From: Bacteroidota bacterium
Lineage (GTDB): Bacteria > Bacteroidota > Ignavibacteria > Tepidaquicellales > Tepidaquicellaceae
Direction of reading: 5' to 3'
Assembly: GCA_023429265.1 (NCBI GenBank)
Contig: JAEYVS010000106.1
Coordinates: 1-9,553, forward strand
Length of the DNA stretch: 9,553 nt
The notes below the pieces were generated by a model that was not told where the DNA came from, did not search any database, and saw only the letters and a list, made by a program, of their open reading frames with translations. Position numbers and translations under genes: made by a program. Position 1 is the first letter of the stretch; each line of letters opens with the position of its first letter. Positions 5,737 to 9,553 of this stretch are shown here, piece after piece.

Positions 5737-7995
5737 ATGCAGGATAAGGATTTACTAAATTTTAGTGAGTTTAAGAGCAACGGTGAACCTATAGGTAAGA
5801 TTAAAGTTCAAAGAGATCTATTGAGTGAATATCTCAGTATTTTACGGGCAAACATTGTTCCAATAATATTGATATTGCTTGTTAGTGTAGTAGTCACATT
5901 TCTTTTCCTAAGAAAGTCCATCAACGTATATAGGTCAACTACGGTAATGCAAGTAGAACCTCCCCATGGTAATATTTTACAATCTAGTTTTTCCCAGGTG
6001 GAAAATTCGAAAGATGAAAGATATATTGCTAATCAGATAGAGGTGCTCAAAAGTTATAAGATACGTGATGCAGTTGCAGGAGCACTTTTAGATTCTCTGG
6101 ATCATAGAGAAGATCTTCAGTACTTTAATTTGCTTGTTAGCCGAAGTGAAAATAACGAAGTAAACATTGTTTCACGGGAATCTCTCCGGAAAGGCATTTT
6201 GAATTATGTATCTATTACACAGAAAAAAGGCCTTGATGCAGTGGACATTGCTACGGAGGGTCCGTATTTCAATGAAGCTCAATTGGTATCTAATACCTAT
6301 GCTAACGTTTATTTAAATTATAATCTTGAGTTAAGCCGCCAGGATATACAGAATGTAAAGAATTATTTAAACTCAGAGAAAGAGAATAAGCTAAATGAAT
6401 TAAATGCAGCTGAAAGCGAGCTGGAAAGCTTTCAGAAAGAAACCGGTATTATTGCATTGGACGAGCAAACTTCCAATCTTGTTAACACAATATCTGATTA
6501 CGACGTTGAAAAAAATGCTGCACAAATTGAATTAAAAGCAAATCAACAAAGGATTAATACGCTAAGTGATGAGTTTGGAAGCATAGACACCAATTTCAGC
6601 AGATTTATAGATACTAAGTTGAATCAAAGCCTATTTGATCAAATCCTTGGTCAGATTGCTCAAATAGAAATAAAGAGAGATCTCGATCTATCGAGCGTAA
6701 GTGAGCCCAGTGTTAGACAAAGGATTAATGATGATGCGTCAAAAAAAATTGCCGCATTGGAAACACAACTAAATGAGCAGGTAGAAATTTTTAAGAGAGG
6801 GCTTTCAGCAGAAACACCTGAAGAAAGTAAAGATCTTTATAGTAAACTTGTAGATGTTAAAATAAATTCAAAAGTATTAAACTCCCGTCTCAATTCAATT
6901 GGTGGAATTTTAAACTTTTATGAAGGCAAGTTTGCTCAGCTTCCTTCTCAAAGCATAGAACTTGCAAAACTTCAACGAACCAGAAATTCCACTGAAAAAC
7001 TATTTTTAATACTTGAAGAGAAATACCAGGAGGCAACAATTAACGAACGTTCCCGCCTTGGCAATGTTTCTATACTTGACCCTGGTTACGATAATTATGG
7101 TCCTGTATCTCCGGACAGACCCCGCATAATGCTTTTTGGCGTGATAATTGGATTAATTCTGGGTGTCGCTTTTGCATTCTTAAGAAATTATTTTGACAAA
7201 ACAATAAAATCTCCGGATGAGATCGAAAATAAAGGTGGAAGCTTATTATCCTGGATCCCTAACATAGAAAACATGGGTACAAATACAGGGGTTGAGTCTG
7301 AATTTGTTGTATTTCTTCGTCCAACATCAGCAGTGTCTGAATCTTTTAAGGCATTAAGGACAAGGATACAGTTTTCAAAGTTACAATCGAGACCAATTCA
7401 AACAATTTTGATCACAAGCTCCATACCATCAGAAGGAAAAACGCTTGTTTCTGTAAATTTAGCTGGCAGCTTTGCTCAGGCAGGAAAGAAGGTTTTACTC
7501 TTAGATTGTGACTTAAGGAAACCTAAAGTCCATACTTTTTTTAAAGAAGAAAGATATCCAGGTGTAAGCGATTATCTTTTTAACAACGTAGAGTTTAAAG
7601 ATATTGTAAGAGAAACCGGTTTGGAAAATTTGCAATTTATCACCAGTGGGACCATACCTCCTAACCCATCAGAACTTTTAGGCAGTATTCAAATGAAGAA
7701 ATTTCTCGATTTCCTGAAAGAAAAATATGATTACATAATTATTGATTCGCCACCTCTTATTACAGTTACAGATTCTGAAATTCTATTTAATATTACAGAT
7801 GGGGCGGTCTTAATTGCTCAGGCCAATAAAACTCCAACTGAAACATTCTGGAAAACGTATCAAACACTTTATAATAAAAATCCTCACAACCTCCTTGGTT
7901 GTGTCTTGAACAACTTTAGTTATAAGAGTTCATATGGTTATTATTATAATTACTATTACTACTATTCCCGCCCGGAAGAAAATGCCAAGAAGTAA
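5737..7995 (+). CDS. wzc: Wzc-like polysaccharide co-polymerase with C-terminal BY-kinase domain
   Basis: This inner-membrane tyrosine autokinase controls polysaccharide chain length and export. The 752 residues comprise a cytoplasmic N-terminus, a first membrane helix (about 40-58), a periplasmic Wzz-type region with long coiled-coil stretches (about 200-430), and the proline-rich approach DPGYDNYGPVSPDRPR (448-463). A second membrane helix (about 464-483) precedes the cytoplasmic kinase. Kinase motifs are the oligomerisation segment ESFKALRTRI (535-544), Walker A SSIPSEGKT (561-569, K568), Walker A' VLLLDCDLRKP (586-596, D590 and D592) and Walker B YDYIIIDSPP (664-673). The tail (729-743) holds ten tyrosines in fifteen residues, the expected autophosphorylation cluster. 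Length and order match Wzc/Ptk proteins in which Wzz and kinase are fused. It follows the SLBB gene by 2 nt, has no evident Shine-Dalgarno, and overlaps neuB by 14 nt. It appears intact. Confidence 0.95.
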   Translation: MQDKDLLNFSEFKSNGEPIGKIKVQRDLLSEYLSILRANIVPIILILLVSVVVTFLFLRKSINVYRSTTVMQVEPPHGNILQSSFSQVENSKDERYIANQIEVLKSYKIRDAVAGALLDSLDHREDLQYFNLLVSRSENNEVNIVSRESLRKGILNYVSITQKKGLDAVDIATEGPYFNEAQLVSNTYANVYLNYNLELSRQDIQNVKNYLNSEKENKLNELNAAESELESFQKETGIIALDEQTSNLVNTISDYDVEKNAAQIELKANQQRINTLSDEFGSIDTNFSRFIDTKLNQSLFDQILGQIAQIEIKRDLDLSSVSEPSVRQRINDDASKKIAALETQLNEQVEIFKRGLSAETPEESKDLYSKLVDVKINSKVLNSRLNSIGGILNFYEGKFAQLPSQSIELAKLQRTRNSTEKLFLILEEKYQEATINERSRLGNVSILDPGYDNYGPVSPDRPRIMLFGVIIGLILGVAFAFLRNYFDKTIKSPDEIENKGGSLLSWIPNIENMGTNTGVESEFVVFLRPTSAVSESFKALRTRIQFSKLQSRPIQTILITSSIPSEGKTLVSVNLAGSFAQAGKKVLLLDCDLRKPKVHTFFKEERYPGVSDYLFNNVEFKDIVRETGLENLQFITSGTIPPNPSELLGSIQMKKFLDFLKEKYDYIIIDSPPLITVTDSEILFNITDGAVLIAQANKTPTETFWKTYQTLYNKNPHNLLGCVLNNFSYKSSYGYYYNYYYYYSRPEENAKK
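7933..7965 (+). repeat. TAT/TAC codon run encoding the kinase tyrosine cluster
   Basis: After one TAT and one GGT codon, three TAT codons (7939-7947), an AAT, and five TAT/TAC codons (7951-7965) form a low-complexity tract. It encodes Y733 to Y743 of the kinase. Read in the neuB frame the same bases give a hydrophobic Ile/Thr string, so the ATG at 7934 should not be taken as the neuB start. Triplet slippage here would change the number of tyrosines without breaking the frame. Confidence 0.6.
7974..7978 (+). promoter_or_regulatory. Ribosome-binding site deciding the neuB start
   Basis: GGAAG at 7974-7978 sits 3 nt before the ATG at 7982, inside the last codons of the kinase gene. The spacing is short, but this is the only purine-rich site near the conserved N-terminus. 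It supports 7982 over the upstream ATG at 7934, which would add a 16-residue artefact. Confidence 0.5.
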
Positions 7996-9007
7996 TAATT
8001 CCATTTATGTAATTGCTGAAATTGCCCAGGCTCATGATGGTAGTCTGGGGATGGCACATTCATATATTGATGCAGCTGCAAAAGCAGGTGCTGATGCGGT
8101 TAAGTTTCAAACTCATATTGCTTCTGCAGAAAGTACTTTAGCAGAACCATGGCGTATCAAATTCAGCAAGCAGGATAACTCAAGATATGAATATTGGAAA
8201 AGAATGGAATTCTCAAAGGAACAATGGACCGGTTTAAAGTTACATTGTGAGGAGCAAAGAGTAGATTTCATTAGCTCTCCTTTTTCAGTAGAAGCATTTA
8301 ATATGCTTTCCGAAATTGGAGTGAATTATTGGAAAGTGGCTTCAGGGGAGGCAAATAATACTATTCTATTTGAAAAAATATCCCAAAGTGGTCTACCTGT
8401 ATTTTTGTCGACTGGTATGAGTCCACTATCTGAAATTGACAAAGCAGTGGATATATTAAAAAAAGGTACTAATGACATAACTGTAATGCAGTGTACATCT
8501 ATGTATCCGACTCCTCCCGAAAAAACCGGTCTTAATATGATAGAGTTCTTTAAAGAGAGATATAATTGTAAAGCCGGTCTCTCAGATCATTCAGGGAAAA
8601 TATTTGCCGGATTAGCCGCTGCAGCACTAGGAGCAAATGCAATAGAGGTACATTTGACTTTTTCAAGAGACTCATTCGGCCCGGATGTACCAGTCTCATT
8701 GACTGTTGATGAGTTAGCTCAATTGACCAAGGGGGTAAAAGAAATTTCTCAGATGTGGAACAACCCCGTGAACAAGGATGAGGTTGCTAATGAATTGAAG
8801 GATATGAGAGAGATGTTTAACAAAAGCATTGTGGCAGGTGAAGATATTCAGAAGGGTACAATCCTGACACCTGATAACATTGCTTTTAAAAAACCTGGTA
8901 CTGGCCTATCTCCAGACAAGGCAGATTTAATATTAGGAAAAAAAACCATAAGAGAGCTTTTCAGAGATGAAATAATATCCTTATCTGATATTGACGAAAA
9001 CAAATAA
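7982..9007 (+). CDS. neuB: NeuB-family nonulosonic acid (sialic acid-like) synthase
   Basis: It is predicted to condense phosphoenolpyruvate with an N-acylated mannosamine-type sugar to give a nine-carbon acid (Neu5Ac or a relative) in the cytoplasm. From the ATG at 7982 the protein has 341 residues, normal for the family. The NeuB TIM barrel shows IAEIAQAHDGSLG (11-23), AGADAVKFQTH (35-45, K41), KVASGE (118-123), FLSTGMS (141-147), CTSMYPTPP (171-179) and GLSDHSG (199-205, H203). EVHLTFSRDSFGPDVP (222-237) supplies H224 and D235. A SAF/antifreeze-like domain follows at about 279-338 (KSIVAGEDIQKGTI, KKPGTGLSP). H203 and H224 match the expected metal ligands. Some motifs differ from classical synthases: HDG for HNG, EVH for E-K/R-H, and GPDV for GPDH. 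The exact sugar is therefore uncertain. It overlaps the kinase gene by 14 nt, and NeuC follows directly, which supports the pathway. Confidence 0.88.
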   Translation: MPRSNNSIYVIAEIAQAHDGSLGMAHSYIDAAAKAGADAVKFQTHIASAESTLAEPWRIKFSKQDNSRYEYWKRMEFSKEQWTGLKLHCEEQRVDFISSPFSVEAFNMLSEIGVNYWKVASGEANNTILFEKISQSGLPVFLSTGMSPLSEIDKAVDILKKGTNDITVMQCTSMYPTPPEKTGLNMIEFFKERYNCKAGLSDHSGKIFAGLAAAALGANAIEVHLTFSRDSFGPDVPVSLTVDELAQLTKGVKEISQMWNNPVNKDEVANELKDMREMFNKSIVAGEDIQKGTILTPDNIAFKKPGTGLSPDKADLILGKKTIRELFRDEIISLSDIDENK

Positions 9008-9553
9008 TAAAAGAAAAGTCAGTGTAGTTGTATCAGCTCGTCCGAGCTATTCCAGAATTAAAACCACATTAACTGCAATTAATGATCATCCGGATCTGGA
9101 GCTTCAGCTTGTAGTGGCTGCATCAGCCCTACTGGATAGGTATGGTAATGCCGTAAATTACATTGAAAAGGATGGTTTTGAGATTGCATCCAGGGTATAT
9201 ATGGTTTTAGAAGGTGAAAACCTTACATCAATGGCAAAAACTACGGGTCTCGGATTGCTAGAGTTGTCTACTGCATTTGATAATTTGCAGCCGGATATAG
9301 TGGTTACAGTCGCAGACAGATTTGAAACGATTGCTACTGCAATTGCAGCGTCCTATATGAATATACCGGTGGCCCATGTGCAGGGCGGTGAAGTAACAGG
9401 AAATATTGATGAGCGGGTCAGGCATTCGGTAACAAAGCTGTCAGATTTTCATTTTGTATCAACTCAAGGGGCTTATGACAGGGTTGTTAAAATGGGTGAA
9501 GAACATTCGACAGTATTTTTGACAGGGTGTCCATCCATTGACATAGCCGATAC
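8991..9553 (+). CDS. neuC: NeuC-family hydrolysing UDP-GlcNAc 2-epimerase, 3' partial
   Basis: It is predicted to convert UDP-GlcNAc (or a UDP-diNAcBac-type sugar) to the free 2-epimer plus UDP, supplying the substrate of NeuB. The frame opens after a stop at 8973-8975 and runs to the window edge: 187 codons of a family of about 370-390 residues. No ATG or GTG precedes the conserved N-terminus. The TTG at 8991 gives MTKTNNKRKVSVVVSARPSYS and overlaps neuB by 17 nt; CTG at 8985 is the only other candidate. There is no clear Shine-Dalgarno, so the exact start is uncertain. Visible motifs, numbered from the TTG, are SARPSYSRIKT (15-25), a DRFE segment (109-112, preceded by Ala where most relatives have Gly), HVQGGEVTG (129-137, with E134) and DERVRHSVTKLSDFHFVST, with R144-H145. 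These separate hydrolysing NeuC/LegG enzymes from WecB epimerases. The neuB-neuC order suggests neuA or a glycosyltransferase beyond the window. Confidence 0.87.
   Translation, partial: MTKTNNKRKVSVVVSARPSYSRIKTTLTAINDHPDLELQLVVAASALLDRYGNAVNYIEKDGFEIASRVYMVLEGENLTSMAKTTGLGLLELSTAFDNLQPDIVVTVADRFETIATAIAASYMNIPVAHVQGGEVTGNIDERVRHSVTKLSDFHFVSTQGAYDRVVKMGEEHSTVFLTGCPSIDIAD

Noticed and set aside
7934..7981. Longer neuB start giving MVIIIITITTIPARKK
   Set aside because: These residues are the tyrosine-tail codons of the kinase read in another frame. NeuB proteins start close to the conserved IAEI motif, which fits the ATG at 7982.

Overview
The window is a stretch of a bacterial surface-polysaccharide (capsule or O-antigen) locus with every gene on the + strand. 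Nine coding regions are supported: seven complete, one cut at each end. The DNA is AT-rich, several starts lack a clear Shine-Dalgarno sequence, and some genes start with TTG. Together with the style of the export proteins (a short SLBB protein followed by a fused Wzz/BY-kinase with a tyrosine tail) this loosely suggests a Bacteroidota/Ignavibacteria/Chlorobi-type bacterium. That placement is inference and weak.

Left block (1-3736). A DegT-type sugar aminotransferase (5' end outside the window), GDP-mannose 4,6-dehydratase, a WbpB/WlbA-type Gfo/Idh/MocA dehydrogenase and a WbpD/WlbB-type hexapeptide N-acetyltransferase are tightly packed (gaps of 27, 1 and 1 nt). The aminotransferase, dehydrogenase and acetyltransferase fit consecutive steps (3-oxidation, 3-transamination, 3-N-acetylation) that turn UDP-GlcNAcA into UDP-GlcNAc3NAcA. 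gmd sits inside this set and belongs to a different pathway (GDP-6-deoxyhexoses); no gene in the window uses its product.

Middle gap (3737-4197). This 461-nt region has no gene and is 28% G+C by hand count. Its right half looks regulatory. There is a long hairpin followed by nine T (likely intrinsic terminator for the left block), a sigma70-like promoter overlapping it, and a leader of about 110 nt. The leader carries four alternating TGGC/GCCA segments that can pair in competing ways, within a stretch resembling the JUMPstart/ops element of enterobacterial polysaccharide operons.

Right block (4198-9553). A WbpP/TviC-like UDP-HexNAc 4-epimerase, a short SLBB-domain export protein, a Wzc-like tyrosine autokinase with ten tyrosines in its tail, a NeuB-family nonulosonic acid synthase, and a NeuC-family hydrolysing UDP-HexNAc 2-epimerase (3' end outside the window). 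These are also tightly packed, with short overlaps kinase/neuB and neuB/neuC. NeuC and NeuB would supply a sialic-acid-like sugar, the epimerase a UDP-HexNAc, and the SLBB/kinase pair chain-length control and export. Sampled lines of the right block are more AT-rich than those of gmd, so the two blocks may have different histories.

No wholly new system is evident. The most interesting items are the leader at 4128-4171, the terminator/promoter overlap before it, the minimal SLBB exporter, and the divergent motifs of the NeuB protein.
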